A stretch of 64,000 nt of DNA, taken from positions 20,766 through 84,765 of the forward strand of contig CAYORX010000005.1 of the NCBI GenBank assembly GCA_964406505.1, in the 5' to 3' direction. Below, piece after piece: positions 7,996 to 16,807 of the stretch. Position numbers and translations under genes: made by a program. Every line of letters starts with the position of its first letter. Position 1 is the first letter of the stretch. Source of the stretch: DTU015 sp964406505 (lineage in GTDB: Bacteria > Bacillota > Sulfobacillia > Fermentithermobacillales > Fermentithermobacillaceae). A model generated the notes under the pieces. It saw only the letters and a program-made list of their open reading frames with translations. It did no database searches and was not told where the DNA came from.

Positions 7996-9459
7996 TTACT
8001 CCGGCTTAGTCCACCTAACATTAAGATTACGGGCCGCCCCCGCTTCATCGAGTCTGCCGACTATTGTAGAATGGGGTGCGCTCTTCACACTTTCTGGGTT
8101 TTCGTATGCTTCCTTTGCAATCGCAATCAATGCATCGGCAAAATAATCCAATGTTTCTTTTGACTCAGTTTCAGTAGGTTCAACCATCAAAGCTTCGTCA
8201 ACGATAAGCGGAAAATAGTTCGTGGGAGGATGAACCCCGTAATCGAGCAAACGCTTGGAAATATCCAATGTCCTTACGCCGGTGCTTTTCTTGATCCGCG
8301 AAGGGCTCACCACAAACTCGTGTTTGTAATGACGATCATATGGCAAATCATAATATTCAACTATTCGTCGTAAAATATAGTTAGCATTGAGTACTGCATC
8401 ACGAGACGCATTTCTTAAACCGTCGGGTCCAAGTGATCGAATATAAGCGTATCCTTTCAGTAATACTTGGAAATTCCCGTAAAACGATTTCATTTGCCCG
8501 ATAGTTTGCGGTTTATCATAATCCAGTTGATATTTTCCGTCTTTCAAAATTACGGTAGGCACAGGTAAGAACGGTTCCAAAAATTTCTTTACTGCCACAG
8601 GCCCCGCTCCCGGACCTCCGCCGCCGTGTGGGGTTGCGAAAGTCTTGTGTACGTTGAAATGCAAAACATCAAAGCCCATATCTCCTGGCCTAGTAATTCC
8701 CAAAATAGCGTTTGCGTTTGCACCATCATAATACAAAAGTCCGCCTTTATCATGAACGATTTCCGCTATTTTTTCCGCGTTTTCGTCAAATAGCCCCAAA
8801 GTATTGGGGTTGGTTAACATTAAACCTGCGACTGTTTCATCCATGGCTTCCTCTAGCGCCTCAATGTCGACGCCTCCACGACTATCAGAAGGCACTTCCA
8901 CAACCGTGAAACCACCGAGTACAGCAGAGGCAGGATTAGTGCCGTGTGCTGCATCAGGTATAAGGATTTTGGTCCTTTTCAGATCATTTCTAGATCTGTG
9001 ATAAGCACGAATTATCAATATGCCCGTCAGCTCTCCATGAGCACCTGCAGCCGGTTGAAGAGAAACATGCTCCATCCCGGCAATCTCCCCTAAATAGTTC
9101 TGGAACTCGTACATCAATTGTAGGGCTCCTTGCGCCATTTCTTCAGACACATAAGGATGCAGGTTGGTAAACCCAGGAAGGCTTGCTGCATCTTCATTTA
9201 CCTTAGGATTATATTTCATCGTACATGAACCAAGAGGGTAAAATCCAATGTCTACTCCGTGATTGAGTTGCGATAGCCGCGTGAAATGTCTTACTAGATC
9301 GATCTCGGAAACTTCGGGAAGATCAGCTGGTTCTGACCTCAGCTCACCTTCGGGCAAAAGATCTTTGACATCATTTTTGGGCACATCAAGCTCAGGAAGT
9401 GAATATGCTCTTCGACCGGGTTTAGAAATTTCAAAAATCAAAGGTTCTAAGCTTCTCAT
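7996..9459 (-). CDS. gcvPB: Glycine dehydrogenase (P protein) subunit 2
   Basis: 487 residues. Carries the PLP lysine K272 in NVHKTFATPHGGGGPG. With GcvPA it forms the split P protein that decarboxylates glycine and passes aminomethyl to the lipoyl arm of GcvH. The ATG overlaps the gcvPA stop by 4 nt, with GGAGGGATT as ribosome site. The split form is usual in Bacillota and archaea. Confidence 0.97.
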   Translation of the reverse strand: MRSLEPLIFEISKPGRRAYSLPELDVPKNDVKDLLPEGELRSEPADLPEVSEIDLVRHFTRLSQLNHGVDIGFYPLGSCTMKYNPKVNEDAASLPGFTNLHPYVSEEMAQGALQLMYEFQNYLGEIAGMEHVSLQPAAGAHGELTGILIIRAYHRSRNDLKRTKILIPDAAHGTNPASAVLGGFTVVEVPSDSRGGVDIEALEEAMDETVAGLMLTNPNTLGLFDENAEKIAEIVHDKGGLLYYDGANANAILGITRPGDMGFDVLHFNVHKTFATPHGGGGPGAGPVAVKKFLEPFLPVPTVILKDGKYQLDYDKPQTIGQMKSFYGNFQVLLKGYAYIRSLGPDGLRNASRDAVLNANYILRRIVEYYDLPYDRHYKHEFVVSPSRIKKSTGVRTLDISKRLLDYGVHPPTNYFPLIVDEALMVEPTETESKETLDYFADALIAIAKEAYENPESVKSAPHSTIVGRLDEAGAARNLNVRWTKPE

Positions 9460-10793
9460 ACCAATCCCTCCAATCCTGCTAAAAGATCATCCATTTCTTG
9501 CTTTGTACGCTTTTCTGTTACCGCGATTAACAAATGATCTTCAAGTTCGGGATAGGAGCGTCCAAGAGGATAGCCAGCGAGAATTTTCTTGTTTGATAGT
9601 GCTTGGATCACTTTTTCTGCACCTATAGGACATTTGACTGCAAACTCATTGAAGAAAGGCGCTTCCCAAGCAACACTGAATCCATCAATCTCATTTATCT
9701 TGCCGGCCAGATAAGCGGCCTTTTGAAGGCAATGCTCACCCACTTCTTTAATACCTTCTTTGCCCACCCATGACATATATACGGTAGCCGCCAAAGCATT
9801 CAAGGCTTGGTTAGAGCAAATGTTCGATGTAGCCCTTTCACGCCTGATATGTTGTTCCCTTGTCTGTAGAGTCAACACAAACCCCCGTCTACCTTGACTA
9901 TCTGACGTCATGCCTACTAAACGTCCAGGCATACGACGAAGGTATCTTTGGTTGACCGCCATTATTCCCAAATACGGCCCACCGAATGACATTGGGTTTC
10001 CAAATACCTGACCTTCACCGACTACAATATCGGCTCCATATTCTGCAGGTGGCCGCAAGAGTCCTAAAGACATCGGGTTAACTGAAACTACGAACGTAGC
10101 CTTAGCATCTTTTACCTTTGATGATATCCGGTCAACAGGCTCTAGAAGACCAAAAAAATTAGGTTGTTGGACAACTACACAAGCTACATCATCGCTTAAT
10201 TTGTCTGCTAACGACTGAACATCAGTAACTCCATCTTTATAATCAATCTGTTCTACCTGAATATCATGAGCATTTGCATAGGTGTTTATCACTGCTCTGG
10301 TTTCAGGGTGGACAGTTGATGATACAAGGGCCCTTTTTCGCCTAGTGAGCCCCGACGATATGGTGACTGATTCAGCCGCCGCAGAAGCCCCATCATACAT
10401 TGATGCATTCGCTGCAACCATACCCGTAAGTTCACAGATCATTGTTTGATACTCGTAAATCGACTGCAATACTGCCTGGCTAATTTCAGCCTGATACGGA
10501 GTATAAGCAGTATAGAACTCTGACCTGCCCCACATATGCTTAACTACCGATGGTATGTAGTGATCGTAAGAACCCGCACCTATAAAATTTACGAAGTCTA
10601 TAGCTGTGTTTTTAGATGCAAGTTGTTCCATATGTTTGGCAAGTTCATATTCACTCAACGCCGGTGGAATGTTCAAATCGTTCTTTAATTTTAGGTTAGA
10701 CGGAATATCGCTAAACAGATCATCGATAGAGTCTACACCTATTGTTTTCAACATCTCTTTTCGGTCTTGATCAGTGTTGGGTAAAAAATTCAT
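9456..10793 (-). CDS. gcvPA: Glycine dehydrogenase (P protein) subunit 1
   Basis: 445 residues, the N-terminal-type half of the P protein. It lacks the PLP lysine but keeps the subunit signature (FIGAGSYDHYIPSVV near residue 66, then YTPYQAEISQ). It forms an alpha2beta2 complex with GcvPB. Start ATG at 10793 lies 5 nt after gcvH, so translation is probably coupled. Confidence 0.96.
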   Translation of the reverse strand: MNFLPNTDQDRKEMLKTIGVDSIDDLFSDIPSNLKLKNDLNIPPALSEYELAKHMEQLASKNTAIDFVNFIGAGSYDHYIPSVVKHMWGRSEFYTAYTPYQAEISQAVLQSIYEYQTMICELTGMVAANASMYDGASAAAESVTISSGLTRRKRALVSSTVHPETRAVINTYANAHDIQVEQIDYKDGVTDVQSLADKLSDDVACVVVQQPNFFGLLEPVDRISSKVKDAKATFVVSVNPMSLGLLRPPAEYGADIVVGEGQVFGNPMSFGGPYLGIMAVNQRYLRRMPGRLVGMTSDSQGRRGFVLTLQTREQHIRRERATSNICSNQALNALAATVYMSWVGKEGIKEVGEHCLQKAAYLAGKINEIDGFSVAWEAPFFNEFAVKCPIGAEKVIQALSNKKILAGYPLGRSYPELEDHLLIAVTEKRTKQEMDDLLAGLEGLV

Positions 10794-10798
10794 TGCTC

Positions 10799-11182
10799 TC
10801 AGCTCTCTTCTATCATTTTTTGATAGCTGTCGCTATCCATCAGATCTTCAAGAGCAGATGGATCAGACACTTCAATAACGCACATCCAGCCCTCGTTGTA
10901 TGGATCCTCGTTTACTAATTCGGGTGCGTCATTAAGGGCTTCATTAACTTCTACAATTTTTCCGGCTACTGGAGCATAAACATCTGATACTGCCTTAACC
11001 GACTCAACTGTAGCAAACATTACGCCAGCGTCTACTTCCGTTCCCACTTCAGGAAGCTCCAGATATACTACGTCACCGAGCTGATCTTGAGCAAAAGAAG
11101 TAATGCCCACTTTTGCCTTTCCGTTTTCTACTTGAACCCATTCATGATCTTCTGTGTACTTAAGATTTTTTGGATATTCCAT
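10799..11182 (-). CDS. gcvH: Glycine cleavage system H protein
   Basis: 127 residues, the lipoyl carrier of the glycine cleavage system. Lys63 in VESVKAVSDVYAP is the lipoylation site. The fold is the expected beta-barrel, with the EGWM motif near the C-terminus. GGGAGG overlaps the end of gcvT and serves the ATG. It is the likely substrate of the LipM-like transferase and the two radical SAM proteins encoded downstream in the same operon. Confidence 0.97.
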   Translation of the reverse strand: MEYPKNLKYTEDHEWVQVENGKAKVGITSFAQDQLGDVVYLELPEVGTEVDAGVMFATVESVKAVSDVYAPVAGKIVEVNEALNDAPELVNEDPYNEGWMCVIEVSDPSALEDLMDSDSYQKMIEES

Positions 11183-11184
11183 TT

Positions 11185-12303
11185 TTATTTAACCTCCCTG
11201 CGATAAAATGGCATTTTTACTGTACGAGCGGGCACTTTTCTACCCCGTATATCGACGTTCAATTTAGTGCCCCGCTTACTATATTCCACGGGAACATACG
11301 CCATTGCAAGATATTTTTCCACATATGGCGCAAAAGTTCCTGTAGTAACATACCCTATTTCCTTTTCACCAACTTCATCAAAAACTTTATATCCGTGCCT
11401 AGGTACGCCCCTTCCGACCATTTCAATTCCTACTAACCGCACTCCGACACCTTTTTTACGCTGCTCTATGAGCGCTTTTGAACCTATGAAGTGGGTTCCT
11501 TTATCAAATGCAACAACCCATCCAAGTCCTGCTTGCAGCGGTGTATGGTTTTCGTCAAGTTCATGCCCATAAAGTGATAATGAAGATTCAAACCTTAGTG
11601 TATCGCGGCAACCTAACCCAGCGAGTACTAATCCGTGCTCCTCACCGGCGTTAACGATAGTTTCATAAAGTTCTGGCGCTTTTTCGGCTTCACAATAGAG
11701 CTCAAATCCATCTTCACCTGTGTAGCCCGTTCTTGTAACCAAACAATCAATTCCTGCAACGTCAACATTTTCAACCCCATGATAGTATTTAATTTTGTCT
11801 ATGGGGTATTCAGTGATCTGTTCTAATACTTTTACTGAATTAGGTCCTTGTATCGCGAGCTGCCCTATGCCATCGGAGAGATCTTCGAAGACAGTTTCAT
11901 CAAAATAGCGTGCGAGAGGTTTAAGCCATTCAACATCTTTTTCAATATTCGCTCCATTCACGATAAGCCAATACTTGTCTTTTGCAAGACACATTACCAG
12001 AAGATCATCGACAATTCCGCCATCCGGATAACACATGGGCGAGTAAATGAGTTTTCCAGGATACATCTGCGACACATCATTTACCAAGACCAATTGTAAA
12101 AATTCGACCGCTTCTTTCCCTTCAACCAATAGTTCCCCCATATTAGACACATCCCAAAGTGCCGCATGGGTTCTACAAGCGTTGTGTTCTTCTTTGATTC
12201 CAGTGAATTGAACCGGGAGCGCCCAGCCACCGAAATCAACGATCCTTCCGTTGTTTTTCACATGGGTCTCATACAACGGAGTTTTTTTGAGTTCACCTGC
12301 CAC
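11185..12303 (-). CDS. gcvT: Glycine cleavage system T protein (aminomethyltransferase)
   Basis: 372 residues. Transfers the aminomethyl carbon from GcvH to THF, giving methylene-THF and ammonia. Visible family features are LYETHVKNNGRIVDFGGW at the N-terminus, the D-x-S-N-M-G motif near residue 51, and the C-terminal barrel (VGRGVPRHGYKV). The start is GTG at 12303 with AGGAGGTGG 7 nt upstream. It is the first gene of the unit, about 80 nt downstream of the riboswitch terminator. Confidence 0.97.
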   Translation of the reverse strand: MAGELKKTPLYETHVKNNGRIVDFGGWALPVQFTGIKEEHNACRTHAALWDVSNMGELLVEGKEAVEFLQLVLVNDVSQMYPGKLIYSPMCYPDGGIVDDLLVMCLAKDKYWLIVNGANIEKDVEWLKPLARYFDETVFEDLSDGIGQLAIQGPNSVKVLEQITEYPIDKIKYYHGVENVDVAGIDCLVTRTGYTGEDGFELYCEAEKAPELYETIVNAGEEHGLVLAGLGCRDTLRFESSLSLYGHELDENHTPLQAGLGWVVAFDKGTHFIGSKALIEQRKKGVGVRLVGIEMVGRGVPRHGYKVFDEVGEKEIGYVTTGTFAPYVEKYLAMAYVPVEYSKRGTKLNVDIRGRKVPARTVKMPFYRREVK

Positions 12304-12385
12304 TTTTGGCCACCTCCTATTTTATTTTACGGATTATAGTAACTCCTGTTTGATATATTTTGTGGGATTCGGAAGTAAATTAATT

Positions 12386-12430
12386 TAAAAAAGGACCGAA
12401 CTTACGAACCCACGCAGCCTCTGTCCTTTT
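12386..12430 (-). terminator. Riboswitch-controlled terminator before gcvT
   Basis: On the minus strand AAAAGGAC (12430-12423), the 3' edge of the second aptamer, can pair with GTCCTTTTTT (12396-12387), which provides a six-T tract. Because the 5' arm belongs to the aptamer, glycine binding should block terminator formation and switch gcv on. The loop contains a possible inner hairpin. Confidence 0.7.
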
Positions 12431-12598
12431 ACCTGAGAGTTTCCTCGTTTTGGCAACGAGTTTCACCTTTGGCGCCATCGTATGTATAACGGCTCTCCAG
12501 AGAAGCATCTAGTGACGGTTCTTTTGCCTGAGAGTTTCAGATATATGTCTTTGCTCCTTCGGCGCCTGCGATATACAGGGCTCTCCCGGCACTTTCAT
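12418..12598 (-). ncRNA. Tandem glycine riboswitch
   Basis: On the minus strand there are two successive aptamers. The first has GGGAGAG, GGCGCCGAAGGAGCAA and ACTCTCAGGCAAAAG; the second has GGAGAG, GGCGCCAAAGGTGAAAC and ACTCTCAGGTAAAAGG. This is the classic tandem glycine aptamer pattern upstream of gcvT. Family knowledge says the arrangement is an ON switch for glycine catabolism. The linker between aptamers is short (about 15 nt). Confidence 0.96.
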
Positions 12599-12603
12599 CT
12601 GCT

Positions 12604-12633
12604 CATATATGTAATTGATACGCCTGCGATTAA
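12604..12633 (-). promoter_or_regulatory. Candidate promoter of the gcv operon
   Basis: On the minus strand TTAATC (12633-12628), an 18-nt spacer and TATATG (12609-12604) place a start site just before the first riboswitch aptamer. Both hexamers are imperfect, so this rests mainly on position. Confidence 0.35.
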
Positions 12634-12963
12634 CACAACCGAATTCGGCATTGTGCACATATAATAAGGCGCAATACATTAACTTCTACATGCCTAAAAA
12701 AATTCCTGCATACAAATCACCATTAACCCGATTTTATCGAAGCCGTTCGCATGGTGAAAACGGTTCAATCTGTCATGAAAAGTCAATAGCTAAACGCATA
12801 ACATGTATCGTAACTGCTTCGGTCCAAAATTTTGTTACTTTCACTAATGTAGAGTCTAACATTCAGAACAATTAATAGTACATATCTATGATCAATATTC
12901 GCCAAAGGACCCACGTACGGGCAGGAATTACACAATTGATGGAGTATTCTATCTAATGGGAAG
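12634..12963. other. Divergent intergenic region with no recognised gene
   Basis: About 330 bp between the gcv riboswitch and the histidine kinase promoter. Short open frames here have no ribosome site and no recognisable protein. A weak hairpin (GCCGTT/AACGGT, around 12740-12765) is present, but I recognise no riboswitch or small RNA. Confidence 0.6.
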
Positions 12964-12992
12964 TTATCAGGTGTTCTAACCGATATTATACT
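12964..12992 (+). promoter_or_regulatory. Sigma-A-type promoter of the histidine kinase gene
   Basis: TTATCA (12964-12969), a 17-nt spacer, then TATACT (12987-12992). The predicted start lies only about 13 nt before the ATG, just ahead of the GAGGG ribosome site. Confidence 0.6.
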
Positions 12993-13011
12993 GCAAATTA
13001 GAGGGTTATTT

Positions 13012-14679
13012 ATGAGTTTAAAAGAACATACCGCGCTGAATCCTTTTAAAAACTTGTCTAAAGATTCACACATCTGCTATTTTTATGAAGATTATGAAGA
13101 ATTGCTAGAAGCACTTCTACTTTATTTTCAAGCGGGACTTTCAAAAAACAAAAAATGTATATTGATACATTCCAAATCGTTTTGCCTCGAAACTGCATCG
13201 AAGATGTTTGAGCATAATTTGTCAGATTTCAGTCGCTTATTAGATACAAGACAACTTGAGATAATCAATTATGATGATTTAAAATCCGACTTTACGCCAA
13301 AAAGTATCGCCGAACAGAAAGTTTTTACGCAATGGAATAACAAAATACCCCATTCTGATCTGAACACATTTAACGGATTAAGAATTGCCGCAAATTTACC
13401 ATGGATAAACTTTGAATCAATGATAGATTGCGAGAATTACTTTTACGATTACTTTAGATCTACTCATGCAACTGTTCTATGCTCTTACTCCCTACGAGAT
13501 TTGACAATCTCCGATATTATGAATATCTCCCATGCTCAGCATTTTGCACTTGTAAAACAAAATTCCATTTGGAGTCTGCAACCTCCAACCCGCCACCGAG
13601 ATCCTTTGTGGCAATCCCTTTGGAATGTCCTCGGCTGTAGCATCATGCTTGTAGATAATTCTGGTAACATAATTACCGCTAGCAACGCATGTCTTAAACT
13701 ATTCAATTGCAACACAGTTCCCGAGTTAGGGGCGACCCTCGAACAATTTGTAGATAAGTTTAAAATAAAATCTATTACCGGGCAACTTAAACCTGAAGCA
13801 TTAAATATTATATATCCTGACAGTATTACGGATTATTGGCTGGCAACCGCCCACAGCGACGAACTTAGACTTGTAGTAGATGCGAAACCCACCTACTCTA
13901 ATATCGCAAAATTCCCACCAATACTTCTGTCTTTTCATGATATCGATAATTTGGGTGCATCAAAAGCCGTTGAAACAGACTTTTTACAAATTGTTGCCCA
14001 TGAGATAAAAAATCCTGTTCAAACGCTCAAAGCGCTTTTTAATCTCATAGAAATGCACCCAAGCGAACAATCTTCATCTATTTTGAAGTACATACAATTA
14101 GCAAAATCATCTTTGGACAAAATTACAACCTTGGTTGAAGATTTGCAATCTATAGGTAGCAGGCCTAAGGACAACGATATAGATGTTAATATAATTCCTA
14201 TTGATTTCAATTCACTTTTAATGCAATCGCTAGAACCTTATCTTACTGCATCCCAACACGTTTTTATCTGCAAACACGACGAAAATGCTGTCTTACCAAT
14301 GATGGCGGATCCAATACGAATACGTCAAATCATCGGAAATATTCTTGCCAACGCAGTAAAGTACACTCCGCAGGGAAAAAGAATATGGATTGATCTTACA
14401 GTTTCCAAGCGTTTAGCTACTTTAACGGTTGAAGACGAAGGGATTGGCATTCCACCCAAAGAACTTGACCATGTTTTCAAGCAATTCTATAGGGGGCAAA
14501 ATGTTAAACACATCTCGGAAGGTATGGGATTAGGGCTTTACGTTAGCAAATGTTTGGCAAAAATGCACGGGGGTAATTTATGGGCAGAACCAAGATACCA
14601 AGGAGGGATTTTCATCAAACTTTCTTTGCCCCTAATAGATAATGCGGATGAAATCATCAACGAACTTTATTTGCTTTGA
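13012..14679 (+). CDS. MEDS-PAS orphan sensor histidine kinase
   Basis: 555 residues with no membrane segment, so probably cytoplasmic. Residues about 15-190 resemble the MEDS sensory domain (DcmR-type, with HICYFYEDYEELLEAL and CILIHSKS). A PAS-like segment follows (about 200-320). The kinase core has the phospho-acceptor His330 in VAHEIKNP and an ATP-binding domain with N box (NILANAVKYTP), G1 (DEGIGIP) and G2 (GMGLGLYVSK). GAGGG precedes the ATG. No response regulator is adjacent. It ends 24 nt before the cell-wall recycling genes and may share their transcript, so it could sense wall turnover or an entry signal for sporulation; that is inference. Confidence 0.88.
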   Translation: MSLKEHTALNPFKNLSKDSHICYFYEDYEELLEALLLYFQAGLSKNKKCILIHSKSFCLETASKMFEHNLSDFSRLLDTRQLEIINYDDLKSDFTPKSIAEQKVFTQWNNKIPHSDLNTFNGLRIAANLPWINFESMIDCENYFYDYFRSTHATVLCSYSLRDLTISDIMNISHAQHFALVKQNSIWSLQPPTRHRDPLWQSLWNVLGCSIMLVDNSGNIITASNACLKLFNCNTVPELGATLEQFVDKFKIKSITGQLKPEALNIIYPDSITDYWLATAHSDELRLVVDAKPTYSNIAKFPPILLSFHDIDNLGASKAVETDFLQIVAHEIKNPVQTLKALFNLIEMHPSEQSSSILKYIQLAKSSLDKITTLVEDLQSIGSRPKDNDIDVNIIPIDFNSLLMQSLEPYLTASQHVFICKHDENAVLPMMADPIRIRQIIGNILANAVKYTPQGKRIWIDLTVSKRLATLTVEDEGIGIPPKELDHVFKQFYRGQNVKHISEGMGLGLYVSKCLAKMHGGNLWAEPRYQGGIFIKLSLPLIDNADEIINELYLL

Positions 14680-14703
14680 ATACCTCTGAAAGGAGATTGT
14701 TGG

Positions 14704-15852
14704 ATGCAGGTATCCTTAGGGCTGGAAACTATGCTTCAGAATCAAACTTACAAATCTAAGAACATAGGCTTGATTACCAACCATACAGGAGTTGACCGAA
14801 AACTGAATCAAAACTTAAATTCACTACTTAGAGAGGGATACAAGATCACTGCCCTTTTCTGCCCCGAGCACGGCCTTTTCGGTGACTACCCAGACGGCGA
14901 ATATGTTGAGGGCTCAGCCCATCCCGAAACTGGCATCTTCATTCATAGTTTATTTGGAACAACACAAAAACCTACAAAAAATATGTTGGAGAATATAGAC
15001 GTCCTAATTTTTGACATTCAAGATATAGGAGCACGCTACTATACTTACATGTCAACAATGCTCCTTTCTATGGAAGCAGCCGCACAAAACGGCATTGAAT
15101 TCGTTGTATTAGATAGACCCAATCCCATCGGTGGCATAAATGTGGAAGGTAATATTACTGATCCCTCTTGGATATCCCCTGTATCTTACGCTGAAATCTG
15201 CATTAGACACGGCATGACGCCCGGAGAAATTGCTTTATACGTCGCAGCCCGAAAAAATCTTGCACGGCCTACAGTAGTTCCAATGAAGAATTGGTCGCGC
15301 AACATGTATTTTTGGGATACTGAACTTCCATGGGTTCCCACATCGCCAAGCGCACCTTCTCTCAAAATGGCCATTTTGTATCCGGGTACATGTCTTCTCG
15401 AAGGTACTAATGTTTCTGAAGGTCGAGGCACCTCTACTCCATTTGAAACTTTAGGTGCCCCGTGGATAAATGGCTGCGAATTGTCCGAAGCATTAAATGC
15501 ACTGAACCTTCCGGGAATAAAAACCAGGCCCGTCTATTTTCGACCGTCCTTTAGCAAGTGGAAAAATGATGTTTGTGAAGGTGTTCAAATCCACATTTTG
15601 CAACCTAAAAAAGTGCAACCTGTACAGTTAGGGGTTAAATTTCTTTTTGTTCTCAGAGATCTTTACTTTAATGATTTCGAGTTAACCTCGCCGGGCCCTG
15701 ATAGGCGCCGATTTTTAGACACTTTATGCGGTGGAACTCAGCTCAGTTACGCTCTTGAAAACGATCGCTCCCCTGAGTCATTACTTGGTGTTTGGGCACA
15801 AGAATCTGAAAAATTCGTTCAAAGACGTAAAGAGTTTTTAATTTATTCATAA
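14704..15852 (+). CDS. namZ: NamZ-type exo-beta-N-acetylmuramidase (DUF1343)
   Basis: 382 residues. Family motifs are GLITNHTGVDR, LFCPEHGLFGDYPDGE, the DIQDIGARYYTY block, VLDRPNPIGG and EGTNVSEGRGTSTPFE. NamZ removes non-reducing-end MurNAc from peptidoglycan fragments. AAGGAGAT precedes the ATG, and there is no room for an upstream signal peptide, unlike secreted Bacillus YbbC. This copy should therefore act on imported fragments in the cytoplasm. It heads a same-strand run with an amino-sugar kinase, MurQ-AmiE and NagZ. Confidence 0.88.
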   Translation: MQVSLGLETMLQNQTYKSKNIGLITNHTGVDRKLNQNLNSLLREGYKITALFCPEHGLFGDYPDGEYVEGSAHPETGIFIHSLFGTTQKPTKNMLENIDVLIFDIQDIGARYYTYMSTMLLSMEAAAQNGIEFVVLDRPNPIGGINVEGNITDPSWISPVSYAEICIRHGMTPGEIALYVAARKNLARPTVVPMKNWSRNMYFWDTELPWVPTSPSAPSLKMAILYPGTCLLEGTNVSEGRGTSTPFETLGAPWINGCELSEALNALNLPGIKTRPVYFRPSFSKWKNDVCEGVQIHILQPKKVQPVQLGVKFLFVLRDLYFNDFELTSPGPDRRRFLDTLCGGTQLSYALENDRSPESLLGVWAQESEKFVQRRKEFLIYS

Positions 15853-15865
15853 AGGAAAGTCGAAT

Positions 15866-16771
15866 ATGCGTTATTTCTTAGGTGTCGACGGAGGTGGTAC
15901 GTCGACTACGGCATGCTTAATTAACCAAATCGGTCAAGTCATTTCTACTGGTGTCGGAGGCCCTAGCAATATTTATTTCACATCGGAACAACAAGTGGCA
16001 AAGTCAATAAAGGACGCTATAAACTCTGCGATTAAGTACGGTAAAGCCCAATACCACGATCTTAAAATAGATAGGGCTTGTCTAGCCTTAGCAGGGGCAG
16101 GACGGAAAGAAGATGCAAAAAGAGCATTCGATGTGGTTAAACCCGTAATGAACTCAATTTCATTTTTCGTAACCGAAGATGTTAAGGCAGCGCTTTATGG
16201 TGCGCTGGGAAGCCAAGATGGTATAGCTGTTATTTCCGGCACAGGTTCCAATTGTTTAGGGGTAAAAAAAGGAAAATACAAACGCTCAGGCGGCTGGGGA
16301 TCGCTCCTAGGTGATGAGGGCAGCGGGTTTAAGATAGCTCAAAGGGCACTTATTGCTGCTTTACGCGATTACGATGGCAGAAGCCGAACCACTTCATTGA
16401 CCAAACGATTCCTGAAACATTTTGACCTAAAAACACCCGAACAATTGCTACCTGTAGTTCATAAACTCACTAGAGAGCAAATAGCAGCATTAGCTACTGT
16501 GGTATTTGAAGAAGCTGCCTTAGAGGATCTAGCTGCCGTCGAAATTATAAATAGTGAATCTATAGAACTCGTTCAAATGGTAAAATCAGTGTACAAAGCA
16601 TTAGATTTTCCTGCCAAAACACCTGTAGCAATGATCGGTGGCTGCTTTTCAGCATCTATATTGAAATCTACTTTCATAAAGCACTTGAAGGAAGCAATTC
16701 CTAAGATTAGGCCCATACCTGCATTAAAACCACCTCATGTAGGTGCCGCATGGCTTGCACGTGATACCTGA
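15866..16771 (+). CDS. BadF/NagK-family amino-sugar kinase (GlcNAc/MurNAc kinase)
   Basis: 301 residues of the ASKHA fold. Phosphate-binding GVDGGGTSTTACLI is at residues 5-18; ISGTGSNCLG and WGSLLGDEGSGF carry the second phosphate loop and sugar-contact region. Family members phosphorylate N-acetylglucosamine (NagK) or both GlcNAc and MurNAc (clostridial MurK). Next to NamZ, MurQ and NagZ it most likely phosphorylates the sugars those hydrolases release. MurQ needs MurNAc 6-phosphate whereas MurK is a 1-kinase, so a 6-kinase would fit this pathway better; sequence alone does not decide. It starts 13 nt after namZ, with AAAGGAAAG upstream. Confidence 0.82.
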   Translation: MRYFLGVDGGGTSTTACLINQIGQVISTGVGGPSNIYFTSEQQVAKSIKDAINSAIKYGKAQYHDLKIDRACLALAGAGRKEDAKRAFDVVKPVMNSISFFVTEDVKAALYGALGSQDGIAVISGTGSNCLGVKKGKYKRSGGWGSLLGDEGSGFKIAQRALIAALRDYDGRSRTTSLTKRFLKHFDLKTPEQLLPVVHKLTREQIAALATVVFEEAALEDLAAVEIINSESIELVQMVKSVYKALDFPAKTPVAMIGGCFSASILKSTFIKHLKEAIPKIRPIPALKPPHVGAAWLARDT

Positions 16772-16807
16772 AATATGGCGATAAATTCAAATTAAGGGGG
16801 CTAATCC

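Noticed and set aside
12634..12963. A small RNA or tRNA in the gcv-kinase spacer
   Set aside because: No tRNA T-loop consensus and only a weak hairpin were found.
12783..13073. Minus-strand frame of 96 codons overlapping the histidine kinase start
   Set aside because: No ribosome site, no recognisable protein, and it covers the kinase promoter and start.
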